NCBI RefSeq assembly: GCF_007065885.1
Contig: NZ_CP041409.1
Span: 1,349,501-1,413,500 of the forward strand
Reading direction: 5' to 3'
Source: Altererythrobacter sp. TH136
Lineage (GTDB): Bacteria > Pseudomonadota > Alphaproteobacteria > Sphingomonadales > Sphingomonadaceae
Length of the DNA: 64,000 bases
The notes beneath the pieces were generated by a model. It did not search any database, was not told where the DNA came from, and saw only the letters and a list, made by a program, of their open reading frames with translations. The position numbers and the translations under genes are program-made. Each line of letters opens with the position of its first letter. Positions within the stretch are counted from its first letter, which is position 1. Shown here in pieces: positions 36,400 to 45,870 of this stretch.

Positions 36400-37020
36400 T
36401 CAGCCGGGTCGCATCGCCTCGATGCCGCTTCGCACAAGACGCTGGCAAATGGCCAATGCATCGTCGAGCGCGAGTTCCCTGCCATGGACCAGCCGACCGA
36501 GTTCTTCAGGCACTGCGATCAGCAGTTCGACCAGCACTATGGCTTCGGCGCTGGACAGACGAAGTTGCGCACGCGCCGCCCGTGCCAGCGCCCGGAGCGC
36601 ACGGTTACGGGGCGCGGTCACAGACCGCGATAGCGTCACCCCGTGCGGCGCGTCGCGCAGGATCACGTGGATCACCGGTCCGTGCTCGGCGACGTGCTGG
36701 AGGTATAGCGCGGCGGCACGGGTGCCGCGATCTGTGACTTCACCGGTCTGAGCTGCACTTACGATCCCCGTCCCCTCAAGGCGCCCCAAATGGTCCACCA
36801 GGATCGCTTCGGTGAGAGCGTCAGGTCCGGAGAAGTGAGCGTAAACCAGCGCTCGGCTGGCGCCTATGCGATCTCCCACTGCCTTCATCGACAGGGGAAG
36901 CGCACGCGTCTCCACGATGAGGTCGACCGCCGCGCGGAGTATCTCCGAACGGCGATCGTCCGCCGACTTTCGCCGCGCGACGGGCGGTGCTGCCGCGGGG
37001 GATGAAGGCGTCCCGGTCAC
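36400..37020 (-). CDS. TetR-family transcriptional regulator
   Basis: A 206-residue one-domain regulator. The N-terminal DNA-binding helices (about 22-70) contain RRSEILRAAVDLIVE, then MKAVGDRIGASRALVYAHF, the classic TetR pattern. The rest is an all-helical ligand pocket. The start is GTG at 37020. It is the last gene of the minus-strand block that begins with the receptor at 44053 and lies 53 bp after the amidohydrolase gene, so it probably represses that unit in response to a substrate or CoA thioester. It is convergent with the previous regulator, with only 8 bp between the stops. Confidence 0.88.
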   Translation of the reverse strand: MTGTPSSPAAAPPVARRKSADDRRSEILRAAVDLIVETRALPLSMKAVGDRIGASRALVYAHFSGPDALTEAILVDHLGRLEGTGIVSAAQTGEVTDRGTRAAALYLQHVAEHGPVIHVILRDAPHGVTLSRSVTAPRNRALRALARAARAQLRLSSAEAIVLVELLIAVPEELGRLVHGRELALDDALAICQRLVRSGIEAMRPG

Positions 37021-37073
37021 CCGGCCTCGTTACGCCTAGTCAATCGACCGGGCAATGCGGGGCCGGATCGGGT

Positions 37074-38255
37074 TCAGGCGGCCGCCAACGTGGCCGGTTG
37101 GCCCGGCATGTTGAGCAGCTGCTCGTAATTGCGACGGAAGAACTGGTCGCGCGCGTCCTCGTCGATCCCTTCCATCGTCCGCTCGAACTTGCCCAGCGGA
37201 TCGCGGGTACCTTCGGGATGAGGATAATCGCTGGAGAACATGAAGAGGTCCGGCCCGGCGTCGCGGATCATCAACCCGACGTCTTCATCGGGAAAAGGCG
37301 TGAACTTGACCGCGCGGCGGATGTACTCCGACGGCTTCATGGTCAGTTCCTGCAGGTAAGGGTCGGTCCGCTTGAACGAGCGATAGGCATAGTCGAGCTG
37401 GCGCAGGAAATCGGGCACCCACCCTGCTCCGGATTCGACAACCGCTCCGCGCAACTTCGGGAAGCGCTCGAACACTCCGTCGTAGATCATCGCGGTGAGG
37501 AAGATCTGGGGCGCGTACCACAGGCAGGTGTAGTCAGCGAAACGCAGGTTCTCGCCGCCCCCATGGAGGTCGGGCGATCGCGCGCGGCCATTGTTGTGGA
37601 ACGCCTTGGGTTGAGTCATCGTGCCGGGGCCGATGTGCAGCGTGAACGGGATGTCGTTCTCGACCAGCGCGGACCAAAACGGGTCGTAATCCGGGTGACC
37701 CGGCGAACGCTCTCCTCCCGGAGCATTCGCCGGGACGAGAACCGCCCCCGCCCCGCGCTCGATCGCGGAGCCGAGCAGTTCCAGCGCCCTGGCTGGATCG
37801 TCGAGCGGAATGAAGGCCACAAACACCAGTCGCGGATCGGCGGCGCAGAAATCGGCTTGAGCGCAGTTAAGCGCATAAGCGGCCTTGTACAGCGTGTCCT
37901 GATCACGGGCGCGGCGGACGAGTCCGAGGCCGAATGTCGGGAAGACCAACTGCGAGCCAAAACCAAGCCAGTCGAGCGCCTTCACTCGCTCCTCGGTATC
38001 GAAGGCACCATATCCGGCCCAGCCCTTCGCCCCGGAGATGATATTAGCCCGCGCTTCGGCATCGGCAGCAGGATCGGCCTTGCGGGCTTTCGAGCTGTCG
38101 ATGATGCTGAGGATGCGCGACCCGCTTTCCGGATCGCCGTAGAGCGCGCCCAGCGACGTCAGCAAATCCGCGTCGAGGTACGGAGCCAGCCAGTCTCCTG
38201 TTTCCATAGTGTGGCTGTCGGCATCGTGGATCACCCGGCCCGCGGCGTACGTCAT
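37074..38255 (-). CDS. Amidohydrolase-family protein of the ACMSD type
   Basis: A 393-residue cytosolic metal-dependent hydrolase or decarboxylase of the amidohydrolase-2 (ACMSD-like) group. The metal-binding start is HDADSHTME near residue 10. TLHIGPG carries a later ligand histidine, and the metal aspartate is in the FSSDYPHPEG segment near residue 340. Members of this group decarboxylate or hydrolyse aromatic acids and ring-cleavage products. It is 70 bp after the acyl-CoA ligase gene and probably acts on the same pathway. The substrate is unknown. Confidence 0.85.
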   Translation of the reverse strand: MTYAAGRVIHDADSHTMETGDWLAPYLDADLLTSLGALYGDPESGSRILSIIDSSKARKADPAADAEARANIISGAKGWAGYGAFDTEERVKALDWLGFGSQLVFPTFGLGLVRRARDQDTLYKAAYALNCAQADFCAADPRLVFVAFIPLDDPARALELLGSAIERGAGAVLVPANAPGGERSPGHPDYDPFWSALVENDIPFTLHIGPGTMTQPKAFHNNGRARSPDLHGGGENLRFADYTCLWYAPQIFLTAMIYDGVFERFPKLRGAVVESGAGWVPDFLRQLDYAYRSFKRTDPYLQELTMKPSEYIRRAVKFTPFPDEDVGLMIRDAGPDLFMFSSDYPHPEGTRDPLGKFERTMEGIDEDARDQFFRRNYEQLLNMPGQPATLAAA

Positions 38256-38325
38256 CGCAATTCTCCTCGACGTCTGAACAGGCTGCGATGCTCTACTTTT
38301 GTGGTGCGCGTGTCAACAGATTCGA

Positions 38326-39921
38326 TCAGATCCCGCGGGCGCGTCCCTGCCAGTAGTGTTCACGCACCTTTCGCCTTTCAGTCTTGCCCGCGGGGCTGAT
38401 GGGGATGTCGTCCAAGTAGTCGATTTCTCTAGGAACTTTGTAAGGTGCCAGCGTATCTCTTGCCATAGCGATTAGTGCGTCTGTCAGTTCCTGCGACGGC
38501 TCGTAGCCGGGATTGAGCGAGACAACCCCCCGGACATCCTCGCCCCAGTCAACGCTGGGCACGCCCACCGTGCAGCTCTGGCGCACCGCTGGATGGCGCT
38601 GGAGCGCGTTGTCGATCTCCTGCGGATAGATGTTCACCCCGCCCGAAATGATAGTCTCCGCGGATCGGCCGGTCAGGAACAGGTATCCGTCCTCATCGAC
38701 ATAGCCGATGTCCCCCACGGTGTAGTAATCCCCCGAGAACACTTCCCGGTTCTTCTCGTCTGCCTTGAAGTAACTGACCCGGCCCGTAGCCGGCTGCCGG
38801 AAGCTGACCTGTCCCGGCACCCCCGGGGCGCATGGCTTGCCTTGCTCGTCGAGCACGCATGCGCCGAATTCGGGTAGCAAGCGCCCCACGCTGCCCGGCC
38901 GCTCCAGCCATTCTTCCGATGTGATGCCGATGTTGGCGCTCGCTTCGGTCGAGGCATAGTATTCGTAGAAGATCGGCCCCCACCAGTCGATCATTGCCCG
39001 TTTCACTTCAGGCGTCACCGGCGCCGCGCCATGGATGACCAGCCGCAAACTGGAGGTGTCGGCCTGTTGCTTGATCTCGGGCGGCAGCGCGAGAAGCCGT
39101 TGGAACATCGTCGGCACCATGTGGCTGTGAGTCACCCGCTGACGCGCGATCAGGGTGAGCGCCTCGGCCGGATCAAAGCGTTCCATCATCGACACCGCCG
39201 CGCCCGATGCGAGCGGGATGGCGATATCGAACGCAAGCGGCGCCGCGTGATAGGCAGGGCCGCACAGCAACTGCACGTCGCCGGCCTGGTAATTTGCGCG
39301 CGTGCCTTCGCCTTGTGGCAGAAGGATCGGGGCGCCCTCCTTGATCACGCCCTTGGGACGGCCCGTGGTGCCCGAAGTATAAAGCATCGATTTGCCAAGG
39401 ACCGGATCGGCGGGATCGTCGCCACTTTGCGACTGTAGCCCTTGATCGAAGTCCGCGAAGCCTTCAGCTGACCCTCCGACGCATAAGCGAGCCTTCAGAA
39501 GCGGCGTCTGCGCCCCGGCGACCTTCTCCAGGAACTGCGCTTCGATCACCAGCGCTTCGGCATCGCAATCATCAAGGATGTAGGCGACTTCATCGGCCGC
39601 GAGATGCCAGTTGATCGGCGTGTAGCGGAAGCCTGCGCGTTGGCAGGCGACCACCGTCTCGATGAACTGGGGAATGTTGCCGCACAGAAGCGCGACCGGT
39701 GATCCCGCGCTCAGCCCCGCACCTCGCAGCAGGTGGACCAGCCGGTTGGCGTTGGCGTTCAACTCTTCAAACGTGCGGTTTCCGCGCGGCGAGAGAACCG
39801 CGGGAGCATCGCCCCGCTGGCGCGCCCAATACGACACCAGCATCCCCCGCGCCGCCATCTCGACGATACGCGCGGGGTCTTCGACTGCCGGCGGGACTGC
39901 CGGCACCGCCGTGTCGGTCAC
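38326..39921 (-). CDS. AMP-dependent acyl-CoA synthetase/ligase
   Basis: A 531-residue adenylate-forming enzyme that activates a carboxylic acid to its CoA thioester. The P-loop motif YTSGTTGRPKG is at about residue 170, the second core motif region YYASTEA precedes GYVDEDGYLFLTGR, and the C-terminal catalytic lysine region SPAGKTERR is present. The start is the GTG at 39921, which has a strong AGGGGGG site and overlaps the upstream DUF3089 stop by four bases; a GTG at 39945 would add eight residues. It could activate a medium or aromatic acid released by the upstream hydrolase. Confidence 0.9.
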   Translation of the reverse strand: MTDTAVPAVPPAVEDPARIVEMAARGMLVSYWARQRGDAPAVLSPRGNRTFEELNANANRLVHLLRGAGLSAGSPVALLCGNIPQFIETVVACQRAGFRYTPINWHLAADEVAYILDDCDAEALVIEAQFLEKVAGAQTPLLKARLCVGGSAEGFADFDQGLQSQSGDDPADPVLGKSMLYTSGTTGRPKGVIKEGAPILLPQGEGTRANYQAGDVQLLCGPAYHAAPLAFDIAIPLASGAAVSMMERFDPAEALTLIARQRVTHSHMVPTMFQRLLALPPEIKQQADTSSLRLVIHGAAPVTPEVKRAMIDWWGPIFYEYYASTEASANIGITSEEWLERPGSVGRLLPEFGACVLDEQGKPCAPGVPGQVSFRQPATGRVSYFKADEKNREVFSGDYYTVGDIGYVDEDGYLFLTGRSAETIISGGVNIYPQEIDNALQRHPAVRQSCTVGVPSVDWGEDVRGVVSLNPGYEPSQELTDALIAMARDTLAPYKVPREIDYLDDIPISPAGKTERRKVREHYWQGRARGI

Positions 39922-41066
39922 TTGCCCCCCTGCTGTCTCCGCCACGCATCCGCTTGGCTATCCGCCAAACGCAAGAGGTCGCCCATCGCCACCGGCATGT
40001 CGATCAGATGCAGGCCCCAGTCCTTGAGCACCGATCCGCCCGCCACGACGTCGCCGGTTATAGTATCGGTTCGCGCGTCGGCCGGATCGCCGTTCACCGT
40101 CACAGCCAGATAATCGAACCCGTCCTGCGAAACACACTCGGTAGCAATGAGCCCCGGCGTCCGCACGAACGGAGTGGCGACAGTCACCCCCTCGCCCCAG
40201 GCCGTCATTGGCTGTGCGGAATCGCCCGGACCGCCGGAGGTGAAAATCGCATCGCTCACCGCGCGCTGGCCGGTCAGGTCGGCGGGGTTCGTGCAAGCGA
40301 CCCTGAGACCCTCGCCCGGGCTCTTGCCGAACCGGCTGTTGGCGGGCGGCGGCGCATCCTTGCGGAAGGTGACGTAGCTCACCACGCAGCCGCTTTGGCT
40401 GGAGCTGGTGCAAATCGGCATCTGCTTCAGATCACCGCCGACCACAGCGTCCTTCGGAACCGCCACGTTGGTGCCGATCAGCATCGCCGAGATGATCTGT
40501 TTTTGCACCGGGCGCCCCTCGATGGACTTCGCGATCAGGGCCTTGAGCACACCGGACCCCTGGCTATGGCCGATCAGGACCACGCCGCGCCCCTGGTTGT
40601 CACGCGCAAGGTAATCCTGCCACGCTGCGGTGACATCCTCCAGCGGCATCGCCCGGTCCGCCGCCAGCGCTTGCCCCTGCATCGCCGAGCGCAGCGCGGT
40701 CAGCGTGACCTGGCGATACATGGGCGCGAACACGCGGCACTGGCCGGTGAAGCGGCCCACCTGCGCGTAGGCCACGCGTCGTTCCTCGGGCCCGATCTCC
40801 ATGTCACTATTGGGCGTCGGATCGTTCGAGACCGTCGGATATACATAGAAGCAATCGTAGGCCGGCTCATCGGCCTGTTTGAAGCGCTCAACCTGGGTCC
40901 GGCCGTCCGTGGCCACGGACGTCACGTCCTGATTGTCCGCGCAGGCATCGGTCCGGCCCGGGCGGCACAGCCAGGCGGCATCCTGCCGGTAATCGGGGGC
41001 CGGCGCGGGACTGGCGGAAGCAGTCGCCGCAGGGGCCATCAGCGCGAGCGCAAGGGTTATGCTCAT
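39918..41066 (-). CDS. Secreted DUF3089 alpha/beta hydrolase (lipase/esterase-like)
   Basis: A 382-residue exported hydrolase. A signal peptide covers about 1-19. The nucleophile elbow GHSQG has Ser168. Six or more cysteines in the mature part (for example WLCRPGRTDAC and CTSSSQSGC) suggest disulfides in the periplasm. DUF3089 proteins are predicted lipases or esterases. The gene lies 29 bp after the receptor gene and overlaps the acyl-CoA ligase start, so it probably frees an acid from an imported ester. Confidence 0.87.
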   Translation of the reverse strand: MSITLALALMAPAATASASPAPAPDYRQDAAWLCRPGRTDACADNQDVTSVATDGRTQVERFKQADEPAYDCFYVYPTVSNDPTPNSDMEIGPEERRVAYAQVGRFTGQCRVFAPMYRQVTLTALRSAMQGQALAADRAMPLEDVTAAWQDYLARDNQGRGVVLIGHSQGSGVLKALIAKSIEGRPVQKQIISAMLIGTNVAVPKDAVVGGDLKQMPICTSSSQSGCVVSYVTFRKDAPPPANSRFGKSPGEGLRVACTNPADLTGQRAVSDAIFTSGGPGDSAQPMTAWGEGVTVATPFVRTPGLIATECVSQDGFDYLAVTVNGDPADARTDTITGDVVAGGSVLKDWGLHLIDMPVAMGDLLRLADSQADAWRRQQGGK

Positions 41067-41095
41067 CGTAATCTCCAGCTATGCACCTGCGGGCC

Positions 41096-44053
41096 TCAGA
41101 ACTTCTTCCGGATGCCCACCTTGATCACGCGACCCAGCGGATTGCCGGTGAACGGGTCGTAGTTGAGATCGAGGCGCGCGAACGGCGGATCCTCGTCGGT
41201 GATGTTCTGCACGGTCAGCGACAGCGTCGTATCTAGCGGTTCGATGTCGAGCGTGTAGCTAAGATCGGCGGTGACGAATTCGTCGATCTCCTTGCCCAGC
41301 GGGCTGGTGGCGGTGAACGTCGTCGGCCCCCGGCTATCGGTCATGCCGCCGACGTAACGCACGGTCCCGCGCAGGGTGTGCGGGCCGGTGGAGTATTCCA
41401 CGTATGCCTGACCCTTCAAATCCGGGATTGAGCCGTAGCCAAGGTAATCGAGCTGACCGGCAAAATCATCGCCTTCCGACACCAGCACGCCCTCCACCAG
41501 GAAGTCGCCCGCTTGGTATTCGATGACGTAGCTACCATCGACGCCAATCACCGCACGGCCGCCCAGCAGGTCGCCCCGCAGGCTCGCGGAGAAGTCGATG
41601 CCGGAGGTGCGGATATCGGGTCCGTTGACTTGGTTGAGCCGTGTGCGCAGCAGATTGCCCCGCGAACACACGTTGTTGTTGAAGGTAAACCGCGACAGGA
41701 AACCGGGGTTCTGTGCAGCCGCCGCGCACGCCGCCGCGTCGGTCACCCCGGTCGGGAACAGCGCGGCAACCATTGCAGTGCCGGGTTCGTTGTCGAGTCC
41801 GCCCTGGAAATCGAAGCGATAGTAATCGATGGTCGCGTTGAAGCCCCCGGTCTGGACGATGATCCCCGCGTTATATGCGTCGGCCGTTTCGGGCTGCAGA
41901 TCCGGATTGCCGAAGGTATCGTAAGCGCGGTAGCCGCCCACCGCGGCGGTGAACGCCAAAGTGGTCGTGGGCGTGGGGACCAGCAACGTCTGGGGCGGTG
42001 CCCTGAATGTGGTCGAGACCGACCCACGCAGCGCCAGCCAGTCCGTCAGCTGCCAGCGCACCGCCAGCTTCGGATTGACCGTCGAACCGATATCGCCGCC
42101 ATAGCTTTCATAGCGGACGGCCGCCTGCGCATTGATCGTATCGGTCACCGGCAACTGGAGCTCGGCAAATGCTGCATAGACATCGCTCGAGTACGAGTAA
42201 TTGTCGAGCGGACCGAAGAAACTGAAGACGCCGTTCTGGCGGCCAGGGCAAATCTGGTTGCCGTTGAATTCGCTGTCCACGCAGGGGAACTGGGCGACAT
42301 CGAGCAGGGCGTCGACATCACGCTGGCTGGTGTTGCGGCGGTATTGTCCGCCGACCGCAAAGCCGATCGGCCCGCCGGGCAGATTGATCCCCGCCTCACC
42401 GCTGAGCACGGTATCGATCACGAACAGCTTGCTGGTGCTCCGATATGCATAATCCTCGAACAGGTAGTCGATCACTTCCAGGCTGTTCGCAGTCGATGCC
42501 ACGAAATTGGGGTTGACCCGCCCGTCGATTTGGCTTGCCGCGATGCCGCTCGAAAATGGGTTGAAGTACAGGCAGCCGTTGGCCCCGGGAGTATTGGCGG
42601 CGACGTTGCAGCCGAACCCGCCGAGACCGCGCAGGGCCAGTTCCAGCCGCGAAACCACGATGTCCGGAGTCGCGATGTCGCTTGAATTCTCCATGTACGT
42701 CGCGGCGGTATCGAGCTTGAGCGATCCGCCCAGTTCCGCGGTGATCCCGCCCGAAACGCGGAACCCTTCGAAATAGCGCTTGTCTTCCTTCCCCTCCCCG
42801 CCGGTCAGCGGATTGCCGCCGACACCCAGCGGGCGCCACAGGATGGTGGTCGAGACACCGTTGATCCCGGCCTGGTTGGCAGCCACTGCGCCGCCCAGCG
42901 CACTCGCGGGATAGCTGTTCAGCAATGCTCGCAAGCCCGGATTGGTCGCGGGAATGAAGAAACCGGCGCTGACCAGGTTGCGACCATTGATGGCGGCGGT
43001 GGGAAACTGCACGGGCGAATAGGACGGCGAGCTGTTCTCGCGTGGCACATCGTGGCTGGCCCACAGACCTTCGATATGAAAATCGATTCCGTCGGAGATC
43101 TCGTAATTGACCTGGCCGAACACCTGATAGTGGTCTTCATCCTCCACCAGATTGTCGAAGCTGGTGTACCGAAACACGCACTGGGGCGCACCGGTCGAAG
43201 CGGGCACCACGGGGCCGGAAATCAGGGTGCAAGCCGGGTCGACGAACAGGCCGGCCGGGCTTCCCGCTGCAGTTATCGGGGTATAGGTCCCCGGATTGCC
43301 GAAGGGCGTGAAACCCCCCTGCGGGTTGGTGAAGTAGTCCAGCTGCGCGAAGTCGCGATCGCGGACGCTGAGTTCCGAGCGGTGGCGATACGCCGCCGAC
43401 AACAGAACGTTGCCACGATCAAATTGAGCGCCCCAGTTGAGCGCGAAGTTGTAGTCTCCGTCGGACCCGTCGATGAAGCTGTAACCCGCGCTCGCCTCCA
43501 GGCCGTCCAGGTCCGTCCGGGTAATGAAGTTGACCACGCCGGCAACGGCGTCCGAACCGTACAGGGCCGCGGCGCCGTCCTTGAGAACCTCGACCCGGCC
43601 GACCGCCGCCAGCGGCAACAGGTTGGTATCCACCGAACCCACCAGCGTGGGTGCCGGCGCGAGTCTGCGGCCATTGAGCAGGACCAGCGTGCGCGGCGCA
43701 CCCAGGCCGCGCAGGTTAACGCTTCCCGAACCGGTGGTCTGGCCGGCACCGAATTGATTGGAATCGCCGATCACGCCGGCTGACGAAGGCAACGCCTTCA
43801 GCAATTCGACAACGGTCGGTGAGCCTTGCCGTACCAGCTCTTCGGAAGTGATGACATCGACGGGGACGGCAGAGTCCTCAGCCGAGCCGCGGATATAGCT
43901 GCCCGTGACGACGATCTGCTGCTCGGCAGCTTCGTTGCCAACATTCGGATTGGAAGCGATGGCGCCCGGCTCGGCTGATTGCGCATGAGCCATGGACGAG
44001 AGCGACAGCGCCGCAATCCCGCAAGTCGATAGCAACAGGTGTCCCGCGCGCAT
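41096..44053 (-). CDS. TonB-dependent receptor (large, carbohydrate/organic-substrate type)
   Basis: A 985-residue outer-membrane receptor. The signal peptide is 1-24 (AHA|QS). A TonB-box-like QQIVVTGS, the plug with the VDVITSEELVRQGSPTVVEL segment and the LVLLNGRRLAP motif are followed by a long barrel ending in Phe (IRKKF). Four cysteine-containing extracellular loops (for example CVDSEFNGNQIC) are visible. The ATG at 44053 has a perfectly placed GGAGGA site. Its length and plug features fit the large sphingomonad receptors rather than classical siderophore receptors. It heads a probable operon with DUF3089, an acyl-CoA ligase, an ACMSD-like protein and a TetR gene. Confidence 0.94.
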   Translation of the reverse strand: MRAGHLLLSTCGIAALSLSSMAHAQSAEPGAIASNPNVGNEAAEQQIVVTGSYIRGSAEDSAVPVDVITSEELVRQGSPTVVELLKALPSSAGVIGDSNQFGAGQTTGSGSVNLRGLGAPRTLVLLNGRRLAPAPTLVGSVDTNLLPLAAVGRVEVLKDGAAALYGSDAVAGVVNFITRTDLDGLEASAGYSFIDGSDGDYNFALNWGAQFDRGNVLLSAAYRHRSELSVRDRDFAQLDYFTNPQGGFTPFGNPGTYTPITAAGSPAGLFVDPACTLISGPVVPASTGAPQCVFRYTSFDNLVEDEDHYQVFGQVNYEISDGIDFHIEGLWASHDVPRENSSPSYSPVQFPTAAINGRNLVSAGFFIPATNPGLRALLNSYPASALGGAVAANQAGINGVSTTILWRPLGVGGNPLTGGEGKEDKRYFEGFRVSGGITAELGGSLKLDTAATYMENSSDIATPDIVVSRLELALRGLGGFGCNVAANTPGANGCLYFNPFSSGIAASQIDGRVNPNFVASTANSLEVIDYLFEDYAYRSTSKLFVIDTVLSGEAGINLPGGPIGFAVGGQYRRNTSQRDVDALLDVAQFPCVDSEFNGNQICPGRQNGVFSFFGPLDNYSYSSDVYAAFAELQLPVTDTINAQAAVRYESYGGDIGSTVNPKLAVRWQLTDWLALRGSVSTTFRAPPQTLLVPTPTTTLAFTAAVGGYRAYDTFGNPDLQPETADAYNAGIIVQTGGFNATIDYYRFDFQGGLDNEPGTAMVAALFPTGVTDAAACAAAAQNPGFLSRFTFNNNVCSRGNLLRTRLNQVNGPDIRTSGIDFSASLRGDLLGGRAVIGVDGSYVIEYQAGDFLVEGVLVSEGDDFAGQLDYLGYGSIPDLKGQAYVEYSTGPHTLRGTVRYVGGMTDSRGPTTFTATSPLGKEIDEFVTADLSYTLDIEPLDTTLSLTVQNITDEDPPFARLDLNYDPFTGNPLGRVIKVGIRKKF

Positions 44054-44551
44054 CCGTCATCTCCTCCACTTGCCGTGTCACGAATCCCGCGCCGGCTTGG
44101 GCATCAAGGTGGATGCTAGGAGTAGCGTCCGTCAATCTTATTTTCACGCTATCCACTAAGGACGGCAATGGCGGCCGGGTTTTAGACGTAGCACAGGCAT
44201 GCAAGCTGAGCCGGGCGCCCCTTGCGCATGGGCAAAGGTCAAGGCGCGAGGCGGGGTAGCTGTGATGCATTCGCGCATGGCCTCCCCTACACACGCCTTG
44301 GGACCGGTTCCGTCCCTCAAGCCTTCTATCTATGCTTCGTAGCGGTTGGTCTTACTCGTCGGCCAGCATTCCGTTCATTCGAATCGGCAGGATTAATGGT
44401 GTTAGCCGCCACCAAGGTTGGCCGGCGCAATCCCGACAGCGCTACCTCTGGCCAGTGCCTCTGCTGGCGTCAGTCGAAGGTCACCCCTTGTGCGCCGCCC
44501 ATGCGCGGCGCATCGGGTGCCGCCCTGCACAACAGAGGCTTACCCGACCCC
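44054..44551. other. 498-bp divergent intergenic region without a gene
   Basis: The region separates the receptor (minus) from the Hsp70-like gene (plus). No credible gene is seen: frames that are open here have no ribosome-binding site and unusual residue content. An imperfect hairpin GGATGCTA-GGAG-TAGCGTCC lies at 44111-44130, near where the receptor promoter is expected. The stretch 44131-44160 is AT-richer than its surroundings and may hold the receptor promoter. Nothing else is evident. Confidence 0.5.
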
Positions 44552-45853
44552 ATGAGTCTAACCCAAGCCGGCGCTGCAGTTGGCCTCGACTTCGGCACCA
44601 CCAACAGTGTTGCCGCGGTGGCTGGCCAATTCGGCGAGGATCCGCGTCTCGTGTCCTTGGCAGGGCCGAGCGGACCGGTGGAAGTCTACAGGTCCGCGCT
44701 GTGTTTCTGGCGCGATCCCGCAGTGCGCGGAGGACTCGCGGCGGAGGCGGGGCCGTTCGCAATTCACGAGTATCTCGAATATCCGTCAGACAGCCGCTTC
44801 CTGCAGTCGTTCAAGTCGGTTGCCGCCACGCCCTCGTTCGACCGTGCCGTCGTGTTTGGTCGCCCCTATCGGTTCGAAGACCTGGGCCAACTGTACCTTG
44901 AGAAGCTGGCCATTCACGCAGGGGGCTCGCTCGATCGGCTCGACCGTCTCGTCGTCGGGCGTCCGGTTCAGTACGCAGGCGCCCGTTCCGATCCGGTGCT
45001 TGCCCGGCAACGCTACGATGCGATGTTCGCCGGGTTCGCGGGCGAGATCCATTATGTCTACGAACCGCTGGCCGCAGCCTTCAGCTATGCATCCCGCCTG
45101 ACCGAGCCTGCGACTCTTCTGGTGGCGGATTTTGGCGGGGGTACGAGTGACTTCTCGATCGTCCGAGTGGAAGAGCCGGGGGTTCGGCAGCGCTGCAAGC
45201 CACTGGGGCACGCAGGCGTGGGGATCGCCGGCGACCGGTTCGATCAACGGATCGTCGATCGCCTCGTGCTGCCCTTGCTGGGCAAAGGCGGCCGCTATCG
45301 CTCGTTCGACAAGGAACTCGAAATCCCGCCCGGCTTCTTCGCGGACTTCTCCGACTGGTCGAAGCTGGCGCTCATGCGCAACCCGCGCACGCTCAACGAA
45401 CTGGGCCGGCTTCAGCGCAGTGCACTGGACCCGGCAGCGATCGGACGGATGATCGCCATGATCGAGAACGAGCTGGGCTTTCCGCTATACGACGCGGTGA
45501 CGCGCCTGAAAGCGGACTTGACCCAGAACGATCAGTCCACCTACCAATTCACCGGCGCCGGCGTCGAGATCGAGGCAATGGTCACCCGTCGTGAATTCGA
45601 AAGCTGGATTGCCGATGACATCGCCCGGATGGCGAACGCGGTGAGTGATGCGCTGAGCGATGCGGGGGTGAGCGCGGTCGAAATCGATCGGGTGTTTCTG
45701 ACAGGAGGCACTTCATTAGTGCCCGCGGTGCGACGAATCTTCACCAGCCGTTTCGCGGAGGACCGGATCATGTCGGGAGGTGAACTAACCTCGATCGCGC
45801 ACGGCCTGGCCCTGATCGCACAGGAGGGAGACCCGTCCGTCTGGCGCGCCTAG
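44552..45853 (+). CDS. Hsp70-family protein (YegD-like actin-fold ATPase)
   Basis: A 433-residue ATPase of the Hsp70/actin fold without the substrate-binding domain of DnaK. The phosphate-1 motif GLDFGTTNS is at 11-19, the phosphate-2 motif LLVADFGGGTSDFS is in the middle, and the adenosine motif FLTGGTSLVPAVRR is near the C-terminus. This matches the YegD group, whose role is poorly defined. The open frame extends upstream to 44222, but the conserved start is the ATG at 44552. It is convergent with the HerA-like gene. Confidence 0.88.
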   Translation: MSLTQAGAAVGLDFGTTNSVAAVAGQFGEDPRLVSLAGPSGPVEVYRSALCFWRDPAVRGGLAAEAGPFAIHEYLEYPSDSRFLQSFKSVAATPSFDRAVVFGRPYRFEDLGQLYLEKLAIHAGGSLDRLDRLVVGRPVQYAGARSDPVLARQRYDAMFAGFAGEIHYVYEPLAAAFSYASRLTEPATLLVADFGGGTSDFSIVRVEEPGVRQRCKPLGHAGVGIAGDRFDQRIVDRLVLPLLGKGGRYRSFDKELEIPPGFFADFSDWSKLALMRNPRTLNELGRLQRSALDPAAIGRMIAMIENELGFPLYDAVTRLKADLTQNDQSTYQFTGAGVEIEAMVTRREFESWIADDIARMANAVSDALSDAGVSAVEIDRVFLTGGTSLVPAVRRIFTSRFAEDRIMSGGELTSIAHGLALIAQEGDPSVWRA

Positions 45854-45870
45854 CCGCCCCGGATCGGCAC

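Noticed and set aside
44222-44551. In-frame upstream extension of the Hsp70-like gene.
   Set aside because: The added 110 residues have no homology pattern and unusual composition, and the conserved ATPase start is at 44552.
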